Source: Aphrocallistes beatrix (Eukaryota > Porifera > Hexactinellida > Sceptrulophora > Aphrocallistidae). Taken from it: a DNA stretch of 64,000 nt. The DNA lies in NCBI GenBank assembly GCA_963281255.1, contig OY725488.1, forward strand, positions 5,739,524-5,803,523, read 5' to 3'. Within the stretch, counting starts at the first letter, position 1. The number at the start of each line of letters is the position of its first letter. Of the stretch, positions 44,777 through 57,300 are shown piece by piece. The translations under genes and the position numbers were made by a program. Below the pieces are notes generated by a model that was given only the letters and a program-made list of their open reading frames with translations, had not been told where the DNA came from and searched no databases.

Positions 44777-46186
44777 CTAGCTGGTACTGTTTCCGCTTAT
44801 GATAAATCGAGCCGAGTCATTCAATGACTCGCATCTCGATCTAGTCATGTACCCGCCGGTGTTGTAGGTGGTGGATCTCTGGCGGGTGTGGCTGTGCAGT
44901 GACGAGGTGAGGAGCGACTGTCCACTACTGATGAAAGAATCCCTGTCCTTCATTCCATCCAGGATCCCGTCGATATCTGCAAATATCCATATCGATTGAG
45001 CGGACTCAGATGATTTGGACTTAGTTACATATGATTTGCATTCCTTTAGAACCCCCCTTGCTCCTTCATAGTCTCCTTCCTGAGCTTTCTTCTTGGATGT
45101 TCTCATTGCATTGATAGCTCTCCACCTGTTCTTCTGGATGTCTACTTCGTGATTACTTTGGCGTGGAGATTCCAAGTTTCTAACACGACTGATAACGATG
45201 TTTGCACCGATGGAATCTCTCTTTCCAAAAAGAGAGTTTGTATAGAAGATATCTACTTCGGCGTATCTAGTTGATGTTCCATCTGTCACCTGGAGCTGAG
45301 GTAATGCCAAGTTAAAAAGAATATCTCGCTGTTCTCCACATTGGATATCCGTTATCTCCATCAGTGCAAAAGTATGACCCATGCTTAATTCCAATTCTTC
45401 TCCCTCCGAAAACACGGCATTATTAATAGATTTGATGTTTATAGTAATGTCCTGAGCAAAAGTGGATAGCAGCCCTCCAATGCAATTCGCGAAGTTATTG
45501 GAGATATCTTTTGGGGAACTACTAGTGCGGTAGAAAACCCCATTGCCTGCTGTGCTTATGGCATCTAACATAGACGTATCGTGGTGAGTACCAAACCCGA
45601 AAGTATAAACCGTGTATGTTTGTGGTTTCCTTTGCATTAACAAAGCAGGTGCCCATTGGTTATACGGGTTTTTCATTGCGTTTACGATATCTACTCTGTT
45701 GGTGGTACCACATGTAGCGAATCCGTCTGAAAATAATAAAACTGAAGCCACTGCAGCGCTATTTCTATGTTCGAGCAATATTTTAATTCCAGAAATTAAT
45801 CCGTCACATATATTTGTCCCTTTTCCAATACATAAATTCTCGATCTTAACGTTCAACCAATCTCTGACTAGGGGAGCTACGTGGGTGAGTGGGAAGATCG
45901 TTTTTTCTTTCTGATCAAACACGACGAGAGATAAGCGGTCCCTGGAATTAAGCTTTGATACAAGAAAGTAAAGTGACTTCTTTACGAATTCGAACTTAAC
46001 TCCCTTCATAGAGCAACTGCGGTCAATTACAGCCACTAGATCAACAGGAGGGCGGAGTTGTGTCTCGTCCCTGATCTCCGGTGCGCGCAGCCTTACATTA
46101 ACCCAGCAATTTTCAGGATCATATGTATAAGCTGGAAACTCAACAAATGATTCTAGACTTATACTTTCTGTCCCTTGAATTGCCAT
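44777..46186 (-). CDS. von Willebrand factor A domain protein
   Basis: The frame is open from 46327, but the first 47 residues look like AT-rich leader; I prefer the Met at 46186 (MAIQGTESISLESF), giving 469 residues. A VWA domain spans about residues 48-240 with a complete MIDAS: D55-R-S57-C-S59 (VIDRSCSMKG), GKGTNI, and LLFSDGFAT. After it come a beta-rich segment (EGEELELSMGHTFALMEI) and a helical region (RWRAINAMRTSKKKAQEGDY), an arrangement seen in intracellular VWA proteins such as plant WAV3-type and bacterial VWA proteins. No signal peptide, so it is likely cytosolic and binds a partner through a metal ion. Specific function unknown. Confidence 0.82.
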   Translation of the reverse strand: MAIQGTESISLESFVEFPAYTYDPENCWVNVRLRAPEIRDETQLRPPVDLVAVIDRSCSMKGVKFEFVKKSLYFLVSKLNSRDRLSLVVFDQKEKTIFPLTHVAPLVRDWLNVKIENLCIGKGTNICDGLISGIKILLEHRNSAAVASVLLFSDGFATCGTTNRVDIVNAMKNPYNQWAPALLMQRKPQTYTVYTFGFGTHHDTSMLDAISTAGNGVFYRTSSSPKDISNNFANCIGGLLSTFAQDITINIKSINNAVFSEGEELELSMGHTFALMEITDIQCGEQRDILFNLALPQLQVTDGTSTRYAEVDIFYTNSLFGKRDSIGANIVISRVRNLESPRQSNHEVDIQKNRWRAINAMRTSKKKAQEGDYEGARGVLKECKSYVTKSKSSESAQSIWIFADIDGILDGMKDRDSFISSGQSLLTSSLHSHTRQRSTTYNTGGYMTRSRCESLNDSARFIISGNSTS

Positions 46187-46729
46187 ACCTCCGAGATACA
46201 GATTTAACACATTATTTATACTACCCGCGTACATCCAATATATTTGTATTATAAATATATAATAGTCATTGTCTGTTCGGGTATTCCGTAATACCCGATT
46301 GCAGATTTGATATATTTTAAGAAGCAAAACTACAAGGACTGTTATCGGTTAGTTGATGCGTGGTATTATGTCACCCTCTGATAGAGAAGGAAATTGCTTA
46401 TCTGATCTTCAAAGTCCACCTATCTGGTATTATTATGTTCTTAGACGTAGGAAAAATAATTACTGCAAATCTAGCTACGCAAAGATTCCTTGAGAGGAGA
46501 TGACTAATATTAAATAATAACCTTAAGAGAGATGACTAATATTAATGAAAACATTCATCAATATCAGTAATTGACTAAACCATACTTGCTAACCATCTCG
46601 GGATTTCCCCCCCCGGAAATTAGCCGGTCCAGAAATTATCAAAAGATCACTGTTACTAAGAATGATTATAGTGCGACTGCCACTGGACGATATATAAACA
46701 ATCTGATTGATACTTCTTAAATTAGACTA

Positions 46730-47674
46730 ATGGCTTGCGACCACAATCAACCCACTTGTGATAATATTCTTAGCGAACACAAGATTATTGGCAATCCTAA
46801 GAAAAGAATAACCCTAACTCCTCCAGAAGGACTGACTTCGCCCATAGCTTTTGCTCTTTATGAGGACAAGTCTCCAGTCTGCGGACCCCCTTCCATAGAT
46901 CCACTCGACAACACTTCTCTTTTCGTCGTGAGTGTTACAGCCCCTTATCTGATACAAATCTCGAATCAGAACTCAAATAGTAAGAAATGTTCCGGGAGTA
47001 GGCTCTGTGAGGTTGGCAGTACTGTGTTCACCACACCACACAACTCCGTGCACGGTGTCTCTACTCGTGGAAATTTAGTCTATGTCATTGATATGTTCAC
47101 CTCTCACACTTATGTGTTCTCAATCGCGGGAGATTTCGTCACTACATTTTATCCCAATTACAACAACCCCTACTTAACCGACGTAGCCATATCTCCTAAT
47201 GAAGAGACCGCTTTCTTCACGGACCATCAAGCTGACCGGATCCTTGTCCACTCGAGCTCCCTTCCTCTCCACGGAACTGCCGGAGAAGGAGTGTTGCTGG
47301 ACCCCGACCGGATCAGCACGACCCCCCTAGGTGGAGTGGTCTCACTTTGTCGTAACGGTGTGTTTCTGTTCCATGAGACCGGAAACGGATTAAGTTTAAC
47401 GCGAAAGTTGTTTTCATCGGCTCACTATTTATACCCATCCTCCTCAGACAATATAAGCACATGGCCTAGTCTCTGTTGCCATCCTAGTAGGGACCTGATC
47501 TACCTAATCACACCCTCGGAACTCTTGGCTATCAACCTGGATGGGATAGTGTTGGAGCGTTTGAAGTTAAAAGACATTCTCCCGACTCTACAATACAACG
47601 TGGATATTGAAGTGAATAGTAAAGGGAGATTGTTTTTTCTGAACACTTATAACAAATGCATTGAATCGTTTTAA
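46730..47674 (+). CDS. Divergent six-bladed propeller protein (NHL/SMP-30 like)
   Basis: 314 residues in one exon from MACDHNQPTCDN. Weak repeats with NSVHGVSTRGNLVYVIDMFT, LTDVAISPNEETAFFTDHQA and VDIEVNSKGRLFFLNTYNKC have the spacing of NHL blades, but individual blades are worn. No RING, B-box or coiled coil. It is divergent from the VWA gene on the other strand, starts 544 bp away, and a shared regulatory region is possible. Confidence is high that it is a real gene, moderate for the fold. Confidence 0.7.
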   Translation: MACDHNQPTCDNILSEHKIIGNPKKRITLTPPEGLTSPIAFALYEDKSPVCGPPSIDPLDNTSLFVVSVTAPYLIQISNQNSNSKKCSGSRLCEVGSTVFTTPHNSVHGVSTRGNLVYVIDMFTSHTYVFSIAGDFVTTFYPNYNNPYLTDVAISPNEETAFFTDHQADRILVHSSSLPLHGTAGEGVLLDPDRISTTPLGGVVSLCRNGVFLFHETGNGLSLTRKLFSSAHYLYPSSSDNISTWPSLCCHPSRDLIYLITPSELLAINLDGIVLERLKLKDILPTLQYNVDIEVNSKGRLFFLNTYNKCIESF

Positions 47675-47759
47675 TCGTTTAACTTCGGAATGTATTTATT
47701 ATTTTGCGAATCATTCTATTGGAAATCTATTTTGCAGGGTCTAGAATTAAATGATTTAA

Positions 47760-48922
47760 CATAGCCTACTGCAGGGCTGTCCAACTATATTTACTTCGGG
47801 CCGCAACTGCTTCATACCGTTTAGTGGCGGGCCGCAATACAGGGGCGTGCACTCGGGATGGGCATGGATAGAGACATTTTAGACGCAACGCGGGCCACAA
47901 AAACAAGGCCGCGGGCCGCCTGTTGGACAGCGCTGGCCTACTGTATATAAGGCCTCACAGTAACCTGCGGATTTGGGACTAGGGATGCGGTAGAAGATGG
48001 TTGAAATAATACAAGGGCTGCCTTAAATCATTAACAAAGCACAATAGAGCTTAGGAATGTATTACCAGCATATATAAATATGGTGTCAAAGTACCCATAT
48101 CCGTTGTTAAAATTTAGATTAGTCATCATATGGTTACGCAATAGTTTATATTTGTGACAAATTTAGTGATTTTAGAGGTCATTTAAGGGCACTTCTATTT
48201 GTTTTTATTATAATTTTTTTCAAATAGAACTGAGATGTGAATGAGTTGATACGAAAAATTTTTTCATGGAATGTTGCTACATTCCAGTATTGCTATGGTA
48301 ACGTGTTTTGGTCAGTTGGGGTCATATCTTGAAAACTGCAAGAGCTTGACATTCAAATGTAAGTCCATTTGATATTAGACAATTTATCATATTGGTCACA
48401 TTTGGTGATTTGTCGAATATCTCGTAAACCATTGAATTTAGACGTCGAAATTATATGATCGCTTAATAGGAAGTAGCCTATTCGCTATCAAATGGACTTA
48501 TATTTGAAAGTCTAGCTTTTGCGGTTTTCAAGAGATGACCCCAACTGACCAAAACAAGTTTCTATAGCAACACTGGAATGTAGTAACATTCCATGAAAAA
48601 ATTCCAAATTTTTCGTATTAACCCATTCACATCTCAGCTCTATGCGAAACATTTTATAATAAAAACACTTAGAAGTGCCCTTAAATGACCTCTAAAAATC
48701 ACTAAATTTGTCACAAATATAAACTATTGCGTAACCATATGGTGACTAATCTAAATTTTAACAACGGATATGGGTACTTTGACAGCATATTTATATATGC
48801 TGGTAATACATTCCTAAGCTCTATTGTGCTTTGTTAACGATTGAAGGCAACCCATGTATTATTTCAATCATCTTCTACCGCATCCCTAGTCCCAAATCCG
48901 CAAGTTACTGTGAGACCTTATA
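47760..48922. mobile_element. TTAA-flanked foldback element, copy 2
   Basis: Same arms as 25365-27058: GGCCTCACAGTAACCTGCGG at 47951 against CCGCAAGTTACTGTGAGACC at 48897, and TTTCATGGAATGTTGCTACA near 48265 against its complement near 48590. TTAA precedes the left end (47756-47759); the right end has lost about 15 bp. It is interrupted by a MITE at 47772-47935. Confidence 0.75.
47772..47935. mobile_element. hAT-type MITE (164 bp) nested in the TTAA element
   Basis: Exact 8 bp duplication GCCTACTG (47764-47771, 47936-47943). Termini CAGGGCTGTCCAACTA and GTTGGACAGCGCTG; GCGGGCC words inside. Removal restores the TTAA-element end CATAGCCTACTGTATATAAG. Confidence 0.9.
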
Positions 48923-49642
48923 CTCGTAACATGAATACAGTAAAGTACTGAATAGTCCTTTACGAGTTGTTTGGAAAATTGAATACAAGTAGTATTAGCT
49001 AAAATGCTGAAAAAAAAATTTGAGATAATGTTTAAAATATATTGTTGTCACATTTACTTGGTTACTATAATTGTACCAACCTAGCATTCCTTTAAATAAC
49101 AATCGTAATAAGCACATGTATGAAGTTCTAACATGAAGTGTGGGAGCTCTAAACATGAAGTGTGGGAGTTCTAAACATGAAGTGTGGCCGTTATATACAC
49201 TTATAGGGACCGAAAAAGGGTGGCCGCTGGCTGCGTTGAGCAGGTGACCGTGACACACAGGTTCAATATTATGAGAAATCGGATGGGACTGTTCTTAGGT
49301 GGCCGCTATATCCAGGTAACCGTTATATAGAGGCGGCCGCTAGAGCATGTCCGACTGTGCTTAGCTTATTTACAATAACCTCATTTGTACAATATTAGTA
49401 CTGTTAATGGTGATACGAGTATCCAGGGCGAAGACTTGCATGTTGCGATGATATACAAGGATATTATGGTTATTGCCTTATTGGTTATGCTAACTGGATT
49501 TTTTAAATCTAAAAGGCCCAATTGACTCAATAACATTGGTGTTGTATCAAATTTGACACAATTCCCAACCTCAAATCCTTGGTGACAGGAAACTCAAAAG
49601 ACACACATATCAAAACATGTCCCCACTCAAAAAGACGCAACA
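48923..49642. other. Intergenic, one-ended MITE relic
   Basis: GTGGCCGTTATATACACTTA at 49185 and CGTTATATAGAGGCGGCCGC followed by TAGAGCATGTCCGACTGTGC near 49330-49365 look like fragments of one MITE. ACATGAAGTGTGGGAG is repeated three times at 49130-49185. No gene. Confidence 0.5.
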
Positions 49643-49807
49643 CAGTCTCCTCTACAAAATAAATAGTTTCGATTTTTAAGGTTGTTATGACGTTTCAAAG
49701 TCAAAGGGTTACCAAAAAATTCTGGGGGGGTTTTATTTGAAACATCATAACAACCTTAAAAGGCATTTTGTGTAAAATCGAAACCAGTCATTTTGTAGAG
49801 GAGACTG
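49643..49807. repeat. Foldback MITE CAGTCTCC...GGAGACTG
   Basis: Arms CAGTCTCCTCTACAAAAT and ATTTTGTAGAGGAGACTG, then TTTCGATTTT/AAAATCGAAA and AAGGTTGTTATGA against its complement. 165 bp, no frame. Target duplication not clear. Confidence 0.75.
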
Positions 49808-50100
49808 TCTGCAGAGTATATTTCTTGATATAATGAATATACGTATTTGGAGTTATCCTATCAGCTGGATTTGAGTTTGGGAACTTGTCAAAATTTGATA
49901 TAAAAGTTATTGAGTCAATTCGGTATTTTGGGTTAAAAAAGCTTATAAAGGTTTTGCGCGGGTTTTGCGGGCGTTTGTACAAAACTGACCAACCGCAAAG
50001 CACTTTTGTATTTATCCTAATCTAGACAAGGTCTACTTGAAATAATCATAATTGATCCTCCCTGAAAACGGTTCTACAATAGAAATACAGTTTGGATAAA

Positions 50101-53100
50101 ATGGCTACTCGAATGATAGATACTTCTGCACATTCTGCTGAACATTCCCAACCTGAAGGTATACAATCTCTAATCGGGAGGGAACAGTACTTCAATGACG
50201 TCACATTCATCTGTCACCTCTGTAACAACACAGTGAATAGAGCTACATTCCTCTCTTGTTTACACTCATTCTGTAAACAGTGCATCGATGACAAACTCCA
50301 GACAGACACGCATTCGATGCTCTGTCCTCTCTGTCCCAGCTCTGAGTACCAGAGTGTAGAGCTACAGAGCAACCCACTTCCTGAACTGATCAGTAAGTTG
50401 AAGCAGTTGAAGTCAGTCGTAAGAGATGAAACGAAGAGCCTCGAGTGTACAGACTGTGTGTTTGGAGTGAAAGGTAAGCCAGCTGTTGCCTATTGCGTGG
50501 AATGTAATGCTACGATTTGTCAGATCGATATGAAGAGCCACGAGAAGTACAACATAGGACATCTGATACTAGAACTGAACCAGCTACAGGGATCGACTGT
50601 TCAGGATATAATCAAGCGACTACAAACTCCAAAACAGGGTAAATATGTATTTTTAGTGCAGCTACTGTAGGAAAATGCCCTTATGACATGGACAGCCTGA
50701 TACACCGTCTGTACATGCGATACTGCGAAATTTAACAGCTTAATTTCTACTAAATTATAGGATCTCTTTATGGTATAGGTATGCACCATCAATATTTTTC
50801 GCGAAATCTCATCACTTTCGGGTTTTTATAAGCGTATATTCATATTTTAAACTTCCACTGCGAAGCTGTTTAAATTTTATGCTCGAAACGAGTTCTCGTA
50901 TTTCAATATGTAGAATCCGATTTTCGGACTCATAAGAATGTGAGTATATTAGTTTTCATAAATTGAGTAGTTCCGATGTATTACGATATTCATATCTCAC
51001 GTGCCAAGTCACTTACTGGAGCTGCACTATCGGTCTGTCGACCGACATTTTATTTCTCGATTAATTTCTGGCATTCTTGATTTGTAAATCGTAGACGCCG
51101 ATTGTTTCCAGAATAAAACATCATCAAACGATGAAACAAAAATTCAAATGTCCATTTCGAGTACAAAACCTCTTAAACACATCGTTTTCATCTTTATTGG
51201 CCGCAGAATTTTTAGTGTGCTTCCTATAATATTATATTGGGATCGGATCTACGCATCTACGTTGATTTATCCTTACTATTAAAACTCGATTAAGGTGTAC
51301 ACGTATATTTGTTTGCTTATATATACAAGCGCGCTTTACTTGTATCAGCTGCGCGGCTTGCGGACATTGTGCATCCGCCGGAGGCGCCCTTTGGGCGCCT
51401 AGGCTCACTTTGATTAATTATAAGGTAGATAATATCTCTAAATACGTCTTTCCTACTGTTATAATCGATATCACTCGAAAAATCACAAAATTTGTCAATT
51501 TTTCAATTATTGATGCGTGATAATGACGTCATAAAAGAGTGGAGTCATTATTTTTTGATGAGAGTTGTATGATATTTGAGATCTATTAATAGACACATTT
51601 TATTAAAATTTCAGCCTTGTATCACATAAAATGGCTGAGACAAAGTGTCTTCCAGCCGCACAGCGCAAGCAAGCGAAGCGCGTGTGTTATAATTAAATAG
51701 GATACAGGCTAAAATAATCAGATTATTAAGGTGAAGTCAAGAACCGACCTTATTAGTGTAGGTTAATACTATAATAAAAAGCTAGTTATCGAAAGAATCA
51801 AGAGAAAAGAAGATTCTGAAACAGTACAAGAAGCTGCTAATCCTCTCACTGCTTCATCTGCAGAGATAGAAGACGTATGTATCCTAGAAGCGAGGAGCAG
51901 AATCTCTCAGTTGGAAGAGAGGAAATCCGATCTCGAGAAGGAATGGAACAACCAGGTGGCTGAGACAGTCGAGTTCTTCCAACAGCTGCACACGAAACTG
52001 CAAGCTCGTCAAACAGCTGTGTTGGAAGAACTGTCACAGCTGTATCAGCCACTGATGACTCCACTGCAGGAGGCCATAGGACAGCTGGAGCAGACAGTGA
52101 CTTACACAGGGTACGTGGGGATGCTGGGGAGGTACTCACGAGTTGCAGGCATCAGTGAGAAACCAGCAGAGAAGATACAGGACATCTCTATCCTCCTAGC
52201 TAACTTCACCACTCCCTCTGATCCCTACTCTGTACAAGTTAAACAACAAGACCAGCACACTGTTCAGGCTTCGGTAAATGCCTTTCTAACATTACAAAAT
52301 GTTCAGAAACCAAGCGATCCCGTCGATAATATTCCCAAGTTATTTTTATATAAAAAACAATTTAGTCACCAAATAGGTAAAGAAATTACTCGTACAATGT
52401 ATATTGCGCCTTTAGACGTAGCATTCAATTATACGACTAACATTTTCTATGTTCTATTTGACTGTTATTGGAAAACTTACCAACAACTACACAACTCATT
52501 GGTTGAGAGACAGACAGTGGAGATAAAGAATCCTACTTCAATTCCTATCAACTCTTCAATTGCTCTCCTCACTAACTCTGTTTATATAATGGCTAATCAT
52601 ATTGTGTATGTTTACTCGGATACAGGAGAATACAGAAATCAATTACAACAGATTCAGAATCAAATTGGTGCTGTTTTCCCAAATCCCAAGATTTATACTT
52701 TTACTGGCATCAATATGATATATCTGGCTTCTTTGCAATCATCTCAAGTGTATATGGTTGATTCTGTTAATGGCTATAACCAAGGAAGCATTGACTTAAC
52801 TAGTAATGGACAGAATATGCCAGGATATACTGGTTACAATAACTTTGTAGACATGGTCAGATCTCCTAAACAAAATAATCAACTATTGATACTATACTCA
52901 ATGTACCAAACTCAAAATCCACCCAATCACGAGACGACTAACAATCAATATTACATTCAAGTATTTGATATTAATAATTTGCAATTCTATGGTTCATATT
53001 CTCTTTCACAACAGATGTCTCCTTTCTGTTGTCTAACATCACATGGCAATACATTGTATGTTTTGGATGTCTCTACAGGATCTGTTCATCTTTATGACTT

Positions 53101-53335
53101 TAATGAAATGCAAAATAATCAACAATACAATCAGTATGGATATGGTGGCTATTATGATAATAATTCAACTTATTATTTGTGGAATCAAAAGTCCATCACA
53201 GAGAATTCTGTCCCCAAAAGTACCAAGCTAGATGGCAAGGAACCTAAAAACGAGATGATTAGAACCTTTTCTAATCAGCATTCCAAGAACCAAGTCTTGT
53301 TGTTATCTGGTGGAAGGATCCATTTAATTTCCTAA
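50101..53335 (+). CDS. RING/B-box/coiled-coil/propeller (TRIM-like) protein, gene A
   Basis: Two exons, 50101-50638 and 51786-53335, joined by a GT-AG intron in phase 1 (CAGG|GTAAAT ... GCTAG|TTATCG), giving 695 residues. Exon 1: RING of C3HC4 type (C38, C41, C53, H55, C58, C61, C75, C78) and a B-box-like site (C116, C119, C132, C135, C140, D143, H147, H154). Exon 2: coiled coil (RISQLEERKSDLEKEWNNQV onward), then a propeller-like beta region without canonical NHL motifs and a Q/N/Y/G-rich insert (NNQQYNQYGYGGYYDNNS). By family an E3 ubiquitin ligase whose C-terminal region recognises a target. Tandem partner of gene B 4.3 kb downstream. The translated frame in exon 2 alone has a Met further in, but splicing makes the upstream part coding. 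Confidence 0.85.
50639..51785 (+). other. Intron of TRIM-like gene A, repeat-filled
   Basis: Begins GTAAATATG with dispersed repeat F, then Helitron-like fragments: a family 5' terminus TCCTTACTATTAAAACTCG at 51274, a minus-strand copy from 51326 and a plus-strand 3' end (GCAAGCAAGCGAAGCGCG) near 51665. Ends at TAG 51785. Confidence 0.75.
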
Positions 53336-53844
53336 TACTACTAGCAAACTTATACATTCACAAGGTTGCCTAACTAAGTTAATTATTTTACTGACTCAAC
53401 TAGTTGCTGGTTAGGTTGAATAATGTTTACCTCTGAATTAATTTCCTCAAATGGTTTATTTATATATTGTTTAATTATTTGTAAATATTTTGTAGTAATA
53501 TAGTATTAGTATAGGGTAGGGCTGATTTAGACTCCAGAAGAATCTACAGAACTACAAATTTCTCTATGTTTTATTCTAGTTCACTAATTATTTTTATCAT
53601 TCAGAACAACAATATATTTTGTTTCATACTTAGTAATACTACTATAATGCTATATAACGTATTTAAAATCGGATCCCAGTTAATATACGTAACAATAAAA
53701 AATAGATATTCATCATAATTATCCATCTTTTTCTCGATCTTTCTTAGTCTCGACCTCAATTAATTTTGGTTACCAGAATTTAAAATGACTAGCATGAATC
53801 CTAAAATTCAGAATGGGCCGGGACCATCGCGGAAATTAGGTATC
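53336..53844. other. Spacer between TRIM-like genes
   Basis: AT-rich sequence with the presumed 3' UTR of gene A; no other gene. Confidence 0.5.
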
Positions 53845-53852
53845 CTGACCAG

Positions 53853-54011
53853 CAGGGTTGCCGTGGGAATGGGAATCCCCATACCCATGGGATGGGAATA
53901 GGAATGGGAATGATTTTTCCCCCCGTGGGGATTCCCATACTATTCCTATGGAGATTCCCACAGGAAATTTATGGGAATGGGAATTGAAATTTAATTCCCA
54001 CGGCAACCCTG
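53853..54011. mobile_element. hAT-type MITE with GGGAATGGGAAT words (159 bp)
   Basis: Termini CAGGGTTGCCGTGGGAAT and ATTCCCACGGCAACCCTG. Flanks CTGACCAG (53845-53852) and CTGCCCAG (54012-54019) match at 7 of 8 bases, an aged target duplication. Interior of GGGAATGGGAATCCCCAT type. Confidence 0.82.
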
Positions 54012-54382
54012 CTGCCCAGAGTCATAAGAAAAAGTAACCCTACGACAAAGCTGTTACTTATAGCCAGAGCATTAAGCACTTCTCTAAGAATACTTTTCGA
54101 AATAATTGCTTCCAAAATGTATGGGTTATACATTTGAATTGTTCCAAATTTCTCAAAAAAGATAGAAAAAGTGTAAGATTTTAATACCAAGATATCCAAG
54201 TGCCATTCTTTAAAAGTCCACTTTCTAATTTAAATTTAATCTGCATTTCTTTTAATATAGAAAGATAGAGAAAAATTCTTAGGATACCTGGAGAAATTGT
54301 TTTTGCACAAAGTCTACTTGAAATAATCATAATTGATCCCCCCGAGGACTGTTCTACAATAGAAGTACACTGTTGAGATAAA

Positions 54383-57300
54383 ATGGCTACTCGAATGATA
54401 GATACTTCTGCACATTCTGCTGAACATTCCCAACCTGAAGGTATACAGTCTCTAATCGGGAGAGAACAGTACTTCAATGACGTCACATTCATCTGTCACC
54501 TCTGTAACAACACAGTGAATAGAGCTACATTCCTCTCTTGTTTACACTCATTCTGTAAACAGTGCATCGATGACAAACTCCAGACAGACACGCATTCGAT
54601 GCTCTGTCCTCTCTGTCCCAGCTCTGAGTACCAGAGTGTAGAGCTACAGAGCAACCCACTTCCTGAACTGATCAGTAAGTTGAAGCAGTTGAAGTCAGTC
54701 GTAAGAGATGAAACGAAGAGCCTCGAGTGTACAGACTGTGTGTTTGGGGTGAAAGGTAAGCCAGCTGTTGCCTATTGCGTGGAATGTAATGCTACGATTT
54801 GTCAGATCGATATGAAGAGCCATGAGAAGTACAACATAGGACATCTGATACTAGAACTGAACCAGCTACAGGGATCGACTGTTCAGGATATAATCAAGCG
54901 ACTACAAACTCCAAAACAGGGTAAATATGTATTTTTAGTGCAGTTCCTGTAGGAAGATGCCCTTATGACATGGATGGCCTGCTACGCCGTCCGTATGTAT
55001 GTATGTCTGTCCGTCCGTACACGCGCTACTGCGAAATTTAACAGTTCGATTTTTACCAAAATATGGGCTCTCTTAACTCTTTATGGTGTAGGTGTGCACC
55101 GTCAATATTCTTTGTCGAAATCTCATCACTTTCGGGTTTTTATAAGCGTATATTCATATTCTAACACCGCTGCAAAGCTTCGTTTAAAGATTTAAGTGAG
55201 GTTTCAACGACTAATGTAGGGTTTTCACTATGAGAATCCGATTTTCGCACTTTGAAATTAATAATCTGAATGTTTTATCAGTTATTAACAGATGTATATA
55301 TCAGGGTTAGGTTCAAGTGCTTAAGTACATGCTTGTTGTCCTTCACTTCTTCTAATATCAATGTTCTTCAAATCCCATCTCAAATATAGTAGTGATACTT
55401 AATATATTTTGATTTTTATGTAAGTGTTTCGTACTATTTCAACTTTCAATTAAAATAAACGTGTGTGATACTACAAGTATGTAACCTATTTTGCACTCTT
55501 AGTACGGGAAATTTATTATAAGAGCTTGGAAAGTACTTGTGTACTAAAATCTAAAGAGTACTTGTATTGTACTTGAGTACTTTCAAAAGTACGTACTTGA
55601 ACCCAACTCTGGTATATACGTATACATATTTTCATTGTGACAGCGCGCTTGTCTCTTATATTTCCAAATGATATCAATTTTAATGTATTCCGACTTTTGA
55701 TCCTAATGATGACGTAATCATTCGATGATGTCACAATTTTTTCAGGTTAGCTATCAGTAAGTGAGTTATTCCATTACACTTCCATATTTCTATCACCAAT
55801 AATGGCGAAGTGATGGTCAAAACCTGGAATTTTTTATATTAAATTTTTGATTATGGCGTCATAACTTAATCCATGGTGTCACGGTCCTCAGAGATCAATT
55901 CCAAGTTGGATCTACCTCTAAAAACATACTATATGGTGTGTAGATGTTGTTTAAAAAGTATCATAATTTTATGAAAAATGCACACTAATTTTGTTTAACA
56001 GCTATACCATTACAATAATAACTCTGCTAGTTATCGGAGGAATCAAGAGAAAAGAAGATTCTGAAACAGTACAAGAAGCTGCTAATCCTCTCACAGCTTC
56101 ATCTGCAGAGATAGAAGACGTATGTATCCTAGAAGCTAGGAGCAGAATCTCTCAGTTGGAAGAGAGGAAATCCGATCTCGAGAAGGAATGGAACAACCAG
56201 GTGGCTGAGACAGTCGAGTTCTTCCAACAGCTGCACACGAAACTGGAAGCTCGTCAAACAGCTGTGTTGGAAGAGCTGTCACAGCTGTATCAGCCACTGA
56301 TGACTCCACTGCAGGAGGCCATAGGACAGCTGGAGCAGACAGTGACTTACACAGGGTACGTGGGGATGCTGGGGAGGTACTCACGAGTTGCAGGCATCAG
56401 TGAGAAACCAGCAGAGAAGATACAGGACATCTCTATCCTCCTAGCTAACTTCACCACTCCCTCTGATCCCTACTCTGTACAAGTTAAACGGAAAGACCAG
56501 CACACTGTTCAAGATTCTGTAAACGCCTTTCTAACATTACAAAATGTTCCAAAACCCAGCAATCACCCGGGAAAAATTTCCAAGCTATTCGCACATAAGA
56601 AACAAATAGGTCATAAATTAGGTAAAGAAATTACTCGTACAATGTATATAACACCTTTAGACGTAGCATTCAATTCTACCACTAACATTTTATATGTTCT
56701 ATTTGACTGTTATTGGAAAACTTACCAACAACTACACAACTCATTGGTTGAGAGACAGACAGTGGAGATAAGGAATCCTACTTCAATTCCTATCAACTCC
56801 TCAATTGCTCTCCTCGCTAACTCTGTTTATATAATGGCTAATCATATTGTGTATGTTTACTCGGATACAGGAGAATACAGAAATCAATTACATAAGATTC
56901 AGAATCAAATTGGTGCTATTTTCCCAAATCCCAAGATTTATACTTTTACTGACATGCATTCAATATACCTAACTTCATTACAATCGCATCAAGTGTACAA
57001 GATACATTCTGGTAATGGTTCTAATCAGGGATCTATTAACTTAACCAGTTATGGACAGAATATGCCAGGATATACTGGTTGCAATAACTTTGTAGACATG
57101 GTCAGATCTCCTATACAAAATAATCAACTATTGATACTATACTCAATGTACCAAACTCAAGATCCACCCAATCACAAAACAACTAACAATCAATATTCTA
57201 TACAAGTATTTTATATTAACAATATGCAATTCTATGGTTCATATTCTCTTTCACAACAGATGTCTCCTTTCTGCTGTATAACAGCACATGTCAATACACT

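Noticed and set aside
46187-46327. N-terminal 47 residues of the VWA frame
   Set aside because: AT-rich, Ile/Tyr/Asn-heavy and unlike the rest; the Met at 46186 is a better start, though not proven.
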